Shown here piece after piece: positions 33,172 through 41,762 of a stretch of 64,000 bases of DNA. Positions within the stretch are counted from its first letter, which is position 1. The number at the start of each line of letters is the position of its first letter. The position numbers and the translations under genes are program-made. The DNA lies in contig JAQBOM010000020.1 of NCBI GenBank assembly GCA_028288025.1, positions 124,001-188,000 on the forward strand, in the 5' to 3' direction. The notes beneath the pieces were generated by a model, which did no database searches, was not told where the DNA came from, and saw only the letters and a program-made list of their open reading frames with translations. The stretch is from Mucilaginibacter sp. (GTDB taxonomy: Bacteria > Bacteroidota > Bacteroidia > Sphingobacteriales > Sphingobacteriaceae).

Positions 33172-33206
33172 TGATTTCGGATTTCGGATGTTCGATTTCG
33201 GATTTT
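33172..33206 (-). repeat. Dispersed CCGAAATC repeat, copy 1 (inverted)
   Basis: Read on the minus strand this is ATCCGAAATCGAACATCCGA followed by AATCCGAAATCA. It is identical over 34 bp to copy 2 at 34134-34167 and has one difference from copy 3 at 41308-41342. Confidence 0.92.
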
Positions 33207-33284
33207 GAATTCAGTTAGAGATGGTAAAGATAAATTCGAAATTGAACATTAATAATTTGTAAGTAAATTGATCGAAACGTTAGT

Positions 33285-33461
33285 ATGCAAATAGAGGAAT
33301 TAAACGATCAGGATCAAACAGGGTTTGAATTTACCGCTGAAGATATTAAAATCCTCGATGAACGGAGGCAAAAACGATTGAGTAGAGAAAGCGCTATCTA
33401 TAGCTGGAAGGAAGCCAAAAACATTATCGCTGGGAAAAAAGACGTTACCTTCTTTTGTTAA
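33285..33461 (+). CDS. Small antitoxin-like protein, orphan
   Basis: A 58-residue frame from ATG 33285 to TAA 33459-33461. The pattern FTAEDIKILDERRQKRLSRE, then SWKEAKNIIAGKK, is that of short antitoxin-like proteins of Bacteroidota that are encoded directly before a RelE/ParE-type toxin. No toxin gene follows; a minus-strand gene overlaps its last 17 bp. It may be a remnant of a toxin-antitoxin module. The short tail after GKK (DVTFFC) suggests that the normal junction has been lost. Confidence 0.6.
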   Translation: MQIEELNDQDQTGFEFTAEDIKILDERRQKRLSRESAIYSWKEAKNIIAGKKDVTFFC

Positions 33462-34080
33462 AAAAACATTGAGATCCGACCGCGCCGCCACCGTATTCCA
33501 ATATCAATTTTTTGTTGACATAGATATATGTACAACTATCATTATACCTGGCCCTTAGTTTATCAGGTATAGGCTTGTCGAAAACATTAAAAAAATACAT
33601 TCCCATACCGCTTCTTTTAAAACCAATTTTACAGGGCTCGCCACTTGCTATTGAAATACAATTCGCATTATCCAGTTTTTCCTTAAGTATGTTCAATGAA
33701 TTAGTCGTCCATCCAAGAACGGTTAATATCGAATCGGCCTTTTGATACGATAAATTCCAATCTAAAAATTCGGGAGCCAGATTTACATTTTTACCTGTAT
33801 CTGCAGATTCGATTTCTAATCGTGAAATCTTCCCAATATCCTCAAATTCAATATCGACCTTTTTGTGTTTCGGCATAATACTATTGAAGTATTCTCTAAC
33901 ATCTTTAATCTCCTTGCTCTTTTTATTATAGTTTGCTACAAGCTCATCGATGTTATATGTTTTATCAAATCCTCCAAAGGCATATGTGACAATAATACCC
34001 CATGCAATACACCCTATTATCAAAACACCAATAATTGCAGAAATAACTATAAGTAACGGTTTGAAATTTTTTTTATTCAT
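33445..34080 (-). CDS. Hypothetical membrane-anchored protein, 211 residues
   Basis: One N-terminal transmembrane helix (residues 9-33, LLIVISAIIGVLIIGCIAW) and a soluble exterior domain of about 175 residues with two cysteines in CISIASGEPC. A segment WNLSYQKADSILTVLGWTTNS and a final strand pair YNDSCTYIYVNKKLILEYGG are visible. No family is recognised. It lies between two copies of the CCGAAATC repeat (33172-33206 and 34134-34167). Confidence 0.6.
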   Translation of the reverse strand: MNKKNFKPLLIVISAIIGVLIIGCIAWGIIVTYAFGGFDKTYNIDELVANYNKKSKEIKDVREYFNSIMPKHKKVDIEFEDIGKISRLEIESADTGKNVNLAPEFLDWNLSYQKADSILTVLGWTTNSLNILKEKLDNANCISIASGEPCKIGFKRSGMGMYFFNVFDKPIPDKLRARYNDSCTYIYVNKKLILEYGGGAVGSQCFFNKRR

Positions 34081-34133
34081 GGGACTATGTATTATCGCCG
34101 AAAGAAATGGTTATATCGATAGGTTGTAAAGAT

Positions 34134-34167
34134 AAATCCGAAATCGAACATCCGAAATCCGAAATCA
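34134..34167 (+). repeat. Dispersed CCGAAATC repeat, copy 2
   Basis: A 34 bp copy in plus orientation, exactly matching the reverse complement of copy 1 nearly 1 kb away. Both copies also share a preceding or following GTAAAGATAAAT(T/C)CGAA stretch. Confidence 0.92.
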
Positions 34168-34204
34168 TATAATATTTCTAAATTCGCAGCATAAAGATTA
34201 TATA

Positions 34205-37200
34205 ATGAGATCATTCTTCGCTGCTACTGTATTTCTTTTCCTTGCAACAAACCTTCAGGCCCAAAAATGGAACGTTGAAAATCCACCAACCCCGGCAAAA
34301 AAAGTAACGATCAATACCGACGAAGGCACCTGGATGAACCTGGATGTAAGCCCCGATGGCAAAACGATCGTGTTCGATTTGCTTGGCGATATTTATACCA
34401 TACCGGTAAAAGGTGGCAAAGCGACGTTGCTTTCAGGAGGCAAAGCCTGGGAGGTGCAGCCGCGGTTTAGTCCGGATGGCAAGCAAATATCCTATACCAG
34501 CGACCGCGATGGCGGCGACAACATCTGGATAATGAATAGCGATGGCGGCGGTAAACACGCGGTAACTAAAGAGAATTTCAGGCTACTGAACAATGCTTCG
34601 TGGACGCCTGACGGCCAATTTTTGGTGGCGCGTAAACATTTTACCGGCACCCGCTCACTCGGCGCGGGCGAGATGTGGCTTTATCACAAAACCGGTGGCG
34701 AAGGCATACAACTAACTAAACGCAAAAACGATCAGCAGGATGCCGGCGAGCCGGTCGTATCCCCCGACGGAAACTACGTTTACTGGAGTGAGGATGTAAC
34801 CCCCGGGCCTAACTTTGAATATAACAAAGACCCTTATAAAGGTATATACGCTATACGGCGGTTAAACCGCCAGACGGGTGAGATTGAGACAGTAGCCGGT
34901 GGCGCTGGCGGTGCTTGCCGTCCGCAGATATCGCCGGATGGCAAGTTGATGGCATTTGTAAAGCGGGTAAGATTAAAATCGGTGTTGTACCTGCATAATT
35001 TAAATACCGGCGAGGAATGGCCGATATACGATGACCTTTCGCACGATCAGCAGGAGGCCTGGGCTATTTTCGGCCTCTACCCAAATTTTGCCTGGACGCC
35101 AGGCAGCAATAATATTATTTTTTATGCAAAAGGCAAGATATGGAACCTTGATGTAGCTTCGTTGAACGCCGTTCAGATACCTTTTGAGGTTACTTCACAG
35201 CAAAGCGTTACCGACGCGCTTCATTTCCCGCAAAAGGTTTTCCAGGAAGAGTTTACGGCAAAGATGATCCGCCAGCTAACCACATCGCCTGATGGCAAAG
35301 TTGTGGCTTTTAACGCTGCGGGATATATTTATATCAAAGCATTGCCAAACGGCGTGCCTACCCGGATAACCGCGACAAACGATTTTGAATATGAGCCGGC
35401 ATTTAGTCCTGACGGAAAATCGATAGTATATATCGACTGGAGCGACGAGCTGAAGGCTTCTATCAACAAAATTGACCTTACTACCTGCATGGTAACACGA
35501 CTTACCGCTGAGAAAGGATATTATTACTCGCCTAAATTCTCGAACAAGGGCGATAAGATCATCTACAGGAAAGGCGTCGGCAATGAGATTTCGGGCCTTG
35601 CCTATGGCGGCAATACAGGTATTTATACCATCCCGGCAAACGGAGGTACACCTAAGCTCATCATCAACAATGGTATTTATCCGCAGTTCTCCGCTAACGA
35701 CGCGAAGATATATTACCAGAGCCACGAAGGCGACAAAAAGGCCTTTAAGATGATGGATACCACTGGTGCCAACCAGCAAACGTTATACACCTCAAAATAT
35801 ACTACGCAGTTTAATCCGAGCCCCGATGGCAAATGGATGGCGTTTACGGAATTGTTTAACTGCTATATCACACCGATGGTAAGCACCGGCGCCGCACAGG
35901 ACCTTTCGGCGGCGAATAAAGCCATTCCGTTGGATAAGCTCACCCGCGACGCCGGGACTTACCTGCACTGGAGCAAAGACAGCAAAAAATTAATGTGGAC
36001 GCTGGGGCCTAAATATTTTATGCGGGATATTCGCAATGCTTTTCCGTTTGCCGATGGCGGTACCGATAAAACCCCGGCTATTGATACTGCAGGCATCGAC
36101 ATCGACCTGAAATTAAAAACCGATGTCCCCGATGGTAAGATTGCCTTCAAAAACGTCCGCATCATCACCATGAAGGGCGATGAAGTGATCGAAAACGGAA
36201 TTATTGTTATCGATCAAAATAAAATTGCCGCGATTGGAAGGTCGGATATGCCGGTACCGGCTGATGCAAAAATTTATGACCTTGGCGGGAAAACGATCAT
36301 GCCGGGCATAGTGGACGTGCACGGCCATTTACATCCCAGCCCGGATGGCATATCGCCGCAGCAGGACTGGAGTTACTATGCTAACCTGGCCTTCGGTGTA
36401 ACGACCGCTCATGACCCTTCAAGCAATACCGAGATGGTGTTCAGCCAATCGGAAATGTTAAAAGCAGGAAATATGGTTGGCCCGAGGATGTACTCAACAG
36501 GCACAATTCTATATGGTGCAGATGGCGATTTTAAAGCCGTTATCAATAGTTTGGATGACGCACGGTCGCACTTACGCAGGCTAAAGGCGGTAGGCGCATT
36601 CTCCGTAAAAAGTTATAACCAGCCACGCCGCGAACAGCGACAGGAAGTGATTGAGGCCGCACGCGAACTGCAAATGGAAGTGGTACCAGAAGGCGGATCG
36701 ACCTTTTTTACCAATATGAACATGATACTCGACGGCCATACCGGCATCGAGCATAACATTCCCGTTTGGCCGGTTTATAAAGATGTAAAAGCTTTATGGA
36801 ACGACAGCAAATCGGGTTATACGCCTACACTTATCGTAGCATACGGCGTCCAATCCGGCGAGAATTACTGGTACGACCGCACCGAAGTCTGGAAAAATGA
36901 GCGTCTGCTGGACTTCACGCCTCACACCATCGTCGATGCACGTTCCCGTCGCAGAACGACGTCAGAATACGGCGACTACGGACATATTGAGGTGTCGAGA
37001 TATGTTAAACAGATCGCAGACGGCGGTACAAAGGTCAATCTGGGCTCGCACGGGCAACTACAGGGCCTTGGCGCGCATTGGGAGTTGTGGATGCTCGCCC
37101 AGGGCGGTATGACGCCGCTACAGGCCATTCGCTGTGCGACGATAAACGGGGCCTCTTATTTGGGAATGGAAAAAGAGATCGGTTCGCTGGAAACTGGCAA

Positions 37201-37435
37201 GCTGGCCGATCTTATCGTGTTAAACGACAACCCGCTTGCAGATATCCGCAACAGCGAAAAAATAAAATACGTAATGGTGAATGGCCGTTTGTACGACGCC
37301 GAATCGATGAACGAGATTGGCAACCGGGAAAAACCACGCCTGCCCTTTTGGTGGCAGCAAAGCCACGGCGCAACGAATAGTTTGCCTACCGGCAATGTTG
37401 AAACGTATTTGTTTGGTGTTCAGGATGGAGATTAG
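34205..37435 (+). CDS. TolB-propeller (PD40) amidohydrolase, secreted
   Basis: A 1076-residue exported protein (signal peptide to about FLATNLQAQ). Residues about 30-620 form a TolB/DPP-like beta-propeller with repeated SPDGK units (LDVSPDGKTIVF, RFSPDGKQISY, QISPDGKLMAF, AFSPDGKSIVY). Residues about 630-1060 form an amidohydrolase domain, with the metal motif DVHGHLH near 703-709, a Lys in SVKSYNQPRR, GHTGIEHN and LETGKLADLIVL. It is a fusion known from Bacteroidota whose substrate is unknown, perhaps peptides or cyclic dipeptides. It is single-gene. Confidence 0.93.
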   Translation: MRSFFAATVFLFLATNLQAQKWNVENPPTPAKKVTINTDEGTWMNLDVSPDGKTIVFDLLGDIYTIPVKGGKATLLSGGKAWEVQPRFSPDGKQISYTSDRDGGDNIWIMNSDGGGKHAVTKENFRLLNNASWTPDGQFLVARKHFTGTRSLGAGEMWLYHKTGGEGIQLTKRKNDQQDAGEPVVSPDGNYVYWSEDVTPGPNFEYNKDPYKGIYAIRRLNRQTGEIETVAGGAGGACRPQISPDGKLMAFVKRVRLKSVLYLHNLNTGEEWPIYDDLSHDQQEAWAIFGLYPNFAWTPGSNNIIFYAKGKIWNLDVASLNAVQIPFEVTSQQSVTDALHFPQKVFQEEFTAKMIRQLTTSPDGKVVAFNAAGYIYIKALPNGVPTRITATNDFEYEPAFSPDGKSIVYIDWSDELKASINKIDLTTCMVTRLTAEKGYYYSPKFSNKGDKIIYRKGVGNEISGLAYGGNTGIYTIPANGGTPKLIINNGIYPQFSANDAKIYYQSHEGDKKAFKMMDTTGANQQTLYTSKYTTQFNPSPDGKWMAFTELFNCYITPMVSTGAAQDLSAANKAIPLDKLTRDAGTYLHWSKDSKKLMWTLGPKYFMRDIRNAFPFADGGTDKTPAIDTAGIDIDLKLKTDVPDGKIAFKNVRIITMKGDEVIENGIIVIDQNKIAAIGRSDMPVPADAKIYDLGGKTIMPGIVDVHGHLHPSPDGISPQQDWSYYANLAFGVTTAHDPSSNTEMVFSQSEMLKAGNMVGPRMYSTGTILYGADGDFKAVINSLDDARSHLRRLKAVGAFSVKSYNQPRREQRQEVIEAARELQMEVVPEGGSTFFTNMNMILDGHTGIEHNIPVWPVYKDVKALWNDSKSGYTPTLIVAYGVQSGENYWYDRTEVWKNERLLDFTPHTIVDARSRRRTTSEYGDYGHIEVSRYVKQIADGGTKVNLGSHGQLQGLGAHWELWMLAQGGMTPLQAIRCATINGASYLGMEKEIGSLETGKLADLIVLNDNPLADIRNSEKIKYVMVNGRLYDAESMNEIGNREKPRLPFWWQQSHGATNSLPTGNVETYLFGVQDGD

Positions 37436-37479
37436 GGGTATTTTAGATTTACGAATTGCGATTTTAGATTTATAAGTCC

Positions 37480-37597
37480 GCCAATCGGCGGATCGGCACC
37501 CCACCGGACATTCACACTTGCTTGGTCGGCGTAAATGCATAGCGCAGACTTTTCCCGAGAGGTGCTGAAATAAATTCAGCATGACATTCGGGGGTTA
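37480..37597. repeat. REP-like palindromes after the amidohydrolase gene
   Basis: Two palindromes occur here. TCCGCCAATCGGCGGA is at about 37480-37495. TGCTGAA(ATAAA)TTCAGCA is at 37563-37581, followed by TGACATTC. The latter is the common CATGCTGAAxTxxTTTCAGCA type seen across Bacteroidota. The rest of the 176 bp gap also holds two GATTTxxGAATTxxGATTTTAG units near 37444-37471. Confidence 0.65.
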
Positions 37598-37611
37598 ACG
37601 TTTATTCCTGT

Positions 37612-40308
37612 TTAGGGAATAAACGTTTTTGCTTTTTCGAGTGCGCGACTTAACCCGCTTACATCGCTTCCGCCGGCAGTTGCGAAGAATGGCTGGCCGC
37701 CGCCGCCGCCTTTTATTTCTTTTGCCAGCTCACGGACTATTGTTCCTGCATTCAGATTTTTTTCCTTTACCAGGTTTTCAGTGATCATTACCGTAATGCC
37801 CGGTTTGCCGTCAATCTCAGCGCCGAGCACCAGGAACAGGTTTGGCACAATATCCTTCAGGTTATATGCCAGGTTTTTGATCGCTTCGGCATTGGGTAAA
37901 TCAACTTTTTGGGCGATAAAATTTACACCGTTTATTAACACTGCCTTTTTTGCCAGTTCATCCTTTAAACCTGAGGCCTTTTGCATTAAAACTTTTCCCT
38001 GTTCCTTTTTAAGACGGGCATTTTCTTCTAACAGATCAGTTACCGATTTGGACAAGTCTGCGGGGTTTTTAAGCAAGCCCTTAACGCTGTTTAAAATGGT
38101 GAACTGCTCTGAAATATAGTTCTCGGCATAAACGCTTGTGATAGCTTCTATACGGCGAACACCCGCGGCAACGGCGCTTTCGGATATAATTTTAAAAAAA
38201 CCGATCTCGCCTGTATTTTTAACGTGTGTACCACCACAAAGCTCCCGGCTGAATTTTTCGTCAAAAGTAACCACCCGTACAAAATCGCCATATTTTTCGC
38301 CGAACACCGCGGTAACGCCACGCGCCATGGCATCGCGGTAATATACACTGCGTTCTTCTTTCAATGGAATACACTCGCGTATCTTTTGGTTAACAATACG
38401 TTCAACGACCTCCAGATCGCTATCGCTTACTTTGCTAAAATGCGAGAAATCGAAACGCAGGTACTCCGGTGTAACCAACGAACCTTTCTGGCTCACATGA
38501 CCGCCTAGTGTTTCCCTTAAAGCGGCGTTCATTAAATGCGTTGCCGAGTGGTTGGCATTAGTATATATGCGTTGCCCCTGGTTAATATAAGCCATGTAGC
38601 GCCTTGGCATGGGATTGGGCAGTTTGCCGGGCTGCTCTACGCCTTCGGGTGTGTAGGTTGGTTGCGGCGTTACTAAGTGGATAATTAAGCCGTTCTCTTT
38701 TCTGGTGTCAGTAACTTCAAGCTGTAAGGGGCCTGTACGCTCGTCGTACCATTCGCTGGTGAGAAAACCTTTATCGCCTACCTGTCCGCCGCCTTCCGGG
38801 TAAAATGGCGTCCTATCCAATACCACATGGTATTGTTCTTTGCCCTGGGTGCTTACTTTGCGGTATTTCAGTATCTCCACGCCATCCATCATATACTCAT
38901 CATAACCCTCAAAACGCGTATCGCCATTGCGGAATACGATCCATTCGCCGGTATCAACCGCAGTGGCGGCTTTTGAGCGTAGTTTTTGTTGAGAAAGGGC
39001 GACTTCGTAGCCTTCGACATCAACACTTAATCCAATTTCGCGAGCCATTAACTCAGTTAAATCAATAGGGAAACCATAAGTATCTGATAGTTCGAAAGCG
39101 ATTTTTCCTGAAATGACTTTTTCATTCACAGTTGTTGATTCACGGAATTTTTTTATACCTGAAGACAATGTTCTTAAAAAAGAAACTTCCTCTTCCAAAA
39201 TCACCTTCTGCACAAAATCCCTCTGATCATACAATTCATTAAACACACCTTTAAACTGCTCTGCCAATAAAGGCACTAACTGATTTAAAAACGGTTCGTT
39301 AAAACCTAAATATTGGTACTGGTAACGCACCGCCCTGCGTAATATCCTGCGGATAACATACCCTGCTTTATTATTTGATGGCAGTTGCCCATCCGCAATA
39401 GTAAAACTTACGGCGCGTATATGATCGGCCAATACGCGCATGGCAACAGCAGTATTCCAATCGGCATCACCAGGTACAGCTGCCGCATTATATTTCTTTC
39501 CTGATTTTTGGGCTATAAATTCGATAATGGGTGTAAACACATCCGTATCATAATTCGATGTTTTTTCCTGTATTACCCGCACCAAACGCTCCAAACCCAT
39601 CCCTGTATCTACATGCTTAGCAGGCAATGGCTGTAATGAACCATCCTTCAGCCGATTAAATTGCATGAACACATTGTTCCAGATCTCAATAACCTGCGGG
39701 TCATCCGCATTAACCAAATCAGAACCTTTTACCTTTAACCTTTCACCTTCCGGCCTGTTATCATAATGTATCTCCGAACACGGGCCACACGGGCCGGTTT
39801 CGCCCATTTCCCAAAAGTTGTCTTTTTTATTGCCAAGCAGGATGCGGTCCTCAGGAACATATTGCTTCCAGTAATCGTATGCTTCCTGGTCTTTTGGTAT
39901 GCCTTCTTTTTCGTCTCCGCCAAAAACGGTGACGTACAGGCGGTCTTTATCAATTTTATAAACTTCGGTCAGCAACTCCCAGCTCCAGGCAATGGCTTCC
40001 TTCTTGAAATAATCGCCAAAGCTCCAGTTACCCAGCATCTCAAACATGGTATGATGATAGGTATCAATACCCACTTCTTCCAGGTCGTTATGTTTGCCGG
40101 ATACCCGCAGGCAGCGCTGCGTATCCGCCACACGCGGGAATTTCGCCGCTTCTTCGCCCAGAAAAATGGATTTAAACTGGTTCATCCCTGCGTTGGTGAA
40201 CATCAGGGTTGGGTCGTTTTTGATCACAATTGGGGCCGAAGGCACAATAACATGGCGCTTAGCAGCAAAAAAATCAAGGAAAGCCTGGCGTATCTCGGTA
40301 GCTGTCAT
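37612..40308 (-). CDS. alaS: Alanine--tRNA ligase
   Basis: An 898-residue enzyme that charges tRNA-Ala. I start at ATG 40308 (MTATEIRQAFLDFFAAKRH), the normal family start; the longer frame upstream is not conserved in type. Visible features are FTNAGMNQFKSIFLG, GETGPCGPCSEIHYD, the editing-domain NHSATHLMNAALRE and the zinc Cys-His site CGGTHVKNTGEIG. The C-Ala end is KEIKGGGGGQPFFATAGG. Length is standard. Confidence 0.97.
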   Translation of the reverse strand: MTATEIRQAFLDFFAAKRHVIVPSAPIVIKNDPTLMFTNAGMNQFKSIFLGEEAAKFPRVADTQRCLRVSGKHNDLEEVGIDTYHHTMFEMLGNWSFGDYFKKEAIAWSWELLTEVYKIDKDRLYVTVFGGDEKEGIPKDQEAYDYWKQYVPEDRILLGNKKDNFWEMGETGPCGPCSEIHYDNRPEGERLKVKGSDLVNADDPQVIEIWNNVFMQFNRLKDGSLQPLPAKHVDTGMGLERLVRVIQEKTSNYDTDVFTPIIEFIAQKSGKKYNAAAVPGDADWNTAVAMRVLADHIRAVSFTIADGQLPSNNKAGYVIRRILRRAVRYQYQYLGFNEPFLNQLVPLLAEQFKGVFNELYDQRDFVQKVILEEEVSFLRTLSSGIKKFRESTTVNEKVISGKIAFELSDTYGFPIDLTELMAREIGLSVDVEGYEVALSQQKLRSKAATAVDTGEWIVFRNGDTRFEGYDEYMMDGVEILKYRKVSTQGKEQYHVVLDRTPFYPEGGGQVGDKGFLTSEWYDERTGPLQLEVTDTRKENGLIIHLVTPQPTYTPEGVEQPGKLPNPMPRRYMAYINQGQRIYTNANHSATHLMNAALRETLGGHVSQKGSLVTPEYLRFDFSHFSKVSDSDLEVVERIVNQKIRECIPLKEERSVYYRDAMARGVTAVFGEKYGDFVRVVTFDEKFSRELCGGTHVKNTGEIGFFKIISESAVAAGVRRIEAITSVYAENYISEQFTILNSVKGLLKNPADLSKSVTDLLEENARLKKEQGKVLMQKASGLKDELAKKAVLINGVNFIAQKVDLPNAEAIKNLAYNLKDIVPNLFLVLGAEIDGKPGITVMITENLVKEKNLNAGTIVRELAKEIKGGGGGQPFFATAGGSDVSGLSRALEKAKTFIP

Positions 40309-40313
40309 GTTTG

Positions 40314-40321
40314 CAAAGGTA
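40314..40321 (-). promoter_or_regulatory. -7-like box ending 5 nt before the alaS ATG
   Basis: TACCTTTG on the minus strand ends 5 nt before the alaS start. If functional, the message would be leaderless or nearly so. No -33 TTG at the expected spacing. Confidence 0.4.
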
Positions 40322-40459
40322 ATTATTTGGGGGATTTCGAATGTCGAATTTTTTCGCTGTTTATTGTTGTTAAAGGAGCTAAGAAGGCTACGCCGTTTCA
40401 ATTCCGGATTTATTAACTGGGAATCTTTCAATTAATAAATAAAACCAACTCGCGCAACT

Positions 40460-40489
40460 TACGTTAAAGGATATTTAAATATCCTAACG
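40460..40489. repeat. Near-perfect 30 bp palindrome upstream of the alpha/beta hydrolase
   Basis: ACGTTA-aa-GGATATTT and AAATATCC-TAACGT are symmetric apart from two extra As in the left arm. The inner 18 bp, AGGATATTTAAATATCCT, are a perfect palindrome. It ends 26 bp before the next ATG and lies between two divergent genes. It may be an operator. Confidence 0.75.
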
Positions 40490-40515
40490 TCCTTAATATT
40501 CTGCGAGATTAATCA

Positions 40516-41262
40516 ATGAACCCAACTATCCCATACGGAAAGAACCACGTTACAGGCTCAACCGCCGAGCTGGACGACGCGTTGATCTATTACGAAATAT
40601 ACGGCGCGGGCGAGCCATTGTTGCTGCTGCATGGGAACAACCAATCGATCAGCGCCTTCATTAACCAGGTTGGCGAATTTGCAAATCATTACAAAGTAAT
40701 AGCTGTGGATACGCGCGGACATGGCAATAGTACCGATCAAAGCAACGGCCCGCTGACCTATGAATTATTTGCAGACGACATGAAGGCGCTGCTTGATGAG
40801 TTAAACCTTCAAAATGTTAATATTTTAGGCTGGAGCGACGGCGGCATTGCCGGGCTGATCTTGGCGATGAAATACCCTGAATGTGTAAATAAGTTGGCAG
40901 TTATGGGCGCCAATATATTCCCGGCGCCGGATGCTCTGAAAGATGTTGTATTTCGTGACGTGAATGAGCTAATTGATGATCTGAAAGATAAAACCGATAA
41001 GCAATCCGTCGACCAGCGAAGAATTTATGAGCTCGTTTTGAATGAACCGCATTTTACTTTCAATGATCTGAAAAAAATCAAAGCGCCGGTGTTGGTTATG
41101 GCCGGGCAAAATGATGTGGTGACTGAAAATCATACCCGGCAGATCGCTGAACATATCCCAAATTCTCAATTGATGATCTTTAAAAATGCCAGCCACTTTG
41201 CGCCTTACTATAACGCGGCTGAGTTTAACCAGGCTGTTTTGGCGTTTTTCGCTAATCCTTAA
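40516..41262 (+). CDS. Alpha/beta-fold hydrolase
   Basis: A 248-residue cytoplasmic hydrolase. Oxyanion motif LLLLHGNNQS (about residues 35-44), nucleophile elbow GWSDGG with Ser near 115, acid in MAGQNDVVTE, and base His in NASHFAPYY. All triad positions are present. It resembles the 2723-bp-distant type of small esterase or lactonase only at family level. The substrate is unknown. The palindrome upstream suggests dedicated regulation. Confidence 0.88.
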   Translation: MNPTIPYGKNHVTGSTAELDDALIYYEIYGAGEPLLLLHGNNQSISAFINQVGEFANHYKVIAVDTRGHGNSTDQSNGPLTYELFADDMKALLDELNLQNVNILGWSDGGIAGLILAMKYPECVNKLAVMGANIFPAPDALKDVVFRDVNELIDDLKDKTDKQSVDQRRIYELVLNEPHFTFNDLKKIKAPVLVMAGQNDVVTENHTRQIAEHIPNSQLMIFKNASHFAPYYNAAEFNQAVLAFFANP

Positions 41263-41307
41263 TCATAAATTTCCCATTAATCCGATGGAGGAATAAGGCA
41301 TCAAATC

Positions 41308-41342
41308 AAAATCCGAAATCGAACATCCGAATTCCGAAATCA
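41308..41342 (+). repeat. Dispersed CCGAAATC repeat, copy 3
   Basis: A 35 bp copy with a single A-to-T difference from copies 1 and 2. It ends 16 bp before the MerR start codon. Confidence 0.9.
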
Positions 41343-41347
41343 AAACC

Positions 41348-41355
41348 TACATTTG
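41348..41355 (+). promoter_or_regulatory. -7-like box ending 3 nt before the MerR ATG
   Basis: TACATTTG fits TAnnTTTG and is 3 nt from ATG 41359, so the transcript would be leaderless if it starts there. No TTG at 19 nt because the dispersed repeat fills that space. Confidence 0.35.
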
Positions 41356-41358
41356 TGC

Positions 41359-41694
41359 ATGCCGTACAAGGAACGTGAGATCAGCAAAATGTACTATACC
41401 ATGGGAGAGGTTTCCAAACTCTTTGATGTAAATCAATCACTGATCCGGTTTTACGAAAAGGAGTTTGACATACTGGCTCCGAAAAAAAATAAAAAGGGCA
41501 ACCGTTACTTCACGCCGGAAGATGTGGAGAACCTCAAAATTATTTTCCACCTGATAAGGGATAAAGGCTACACGCTTAACGGCGCCAAAGAACACCTGAA
41601 GAATAACATTACCGAAAGTAAGGACAGCCACCGTGTTATTCAATCTCTCGAGAATCTCAAAAAATTCCTGCTCGAAGTGCGCGACCAGTTGTAA
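41359..41694 (+). CDS. MerR-family transcriptional regulator
   Basis: A 111-residue DNA-binding protein. I start at ATG 41359 (MPYKEREISKMYYTMGEVSK), which is the conserved N-terminus for this subfamily in Bacteroidota. The winged-helix part has VNQSLIRFYEKEFDILAP and GNRYFTPEDVENLKIIFHLI. The C-terminal helix (about 80-111) is a dimer coiled coil. There is no obvious effector-binding domain, so it is a minimal MerR. Its target is unknown. ComEC follows by 68 bp. Confidence 0.9.
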   Translation: MPYKEREISKMYYTMGEVSKLFDVNQSLIRFYEKEFDILAPKKNKKGNRYFTPEDVENLKIIFHLIRDKGYTLNGAKEHLKNNITESKDSHRVIQSLENLKKFLLEVRDQL

Positions 41695-41728
41695 TTTACG
41701 ATTGAAGGTATATCTTTAGCCTAATAAA

Positions 41729-41752
41729 AAACGCTGTCGCTCGCAATGACAA
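41729..41752. repeat. Half copy of a GCAATGAC-type dispersed repeat
   Basis: CGCTGTCGCTCGCAATGACA resembles one arm of the widespread GTCATTGCGAGCGACAGCG repeat. The second arm is missing here. Confidence 0.45.
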
Positions 41753-41762
41753 TTTGTTATTT

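Noticed and set aside
39766..40416. 216-residue plus-strand frame opposite alaS
   Set aside because: It is an antisense shadow of the alaS N-terminal region without any motif of its own.
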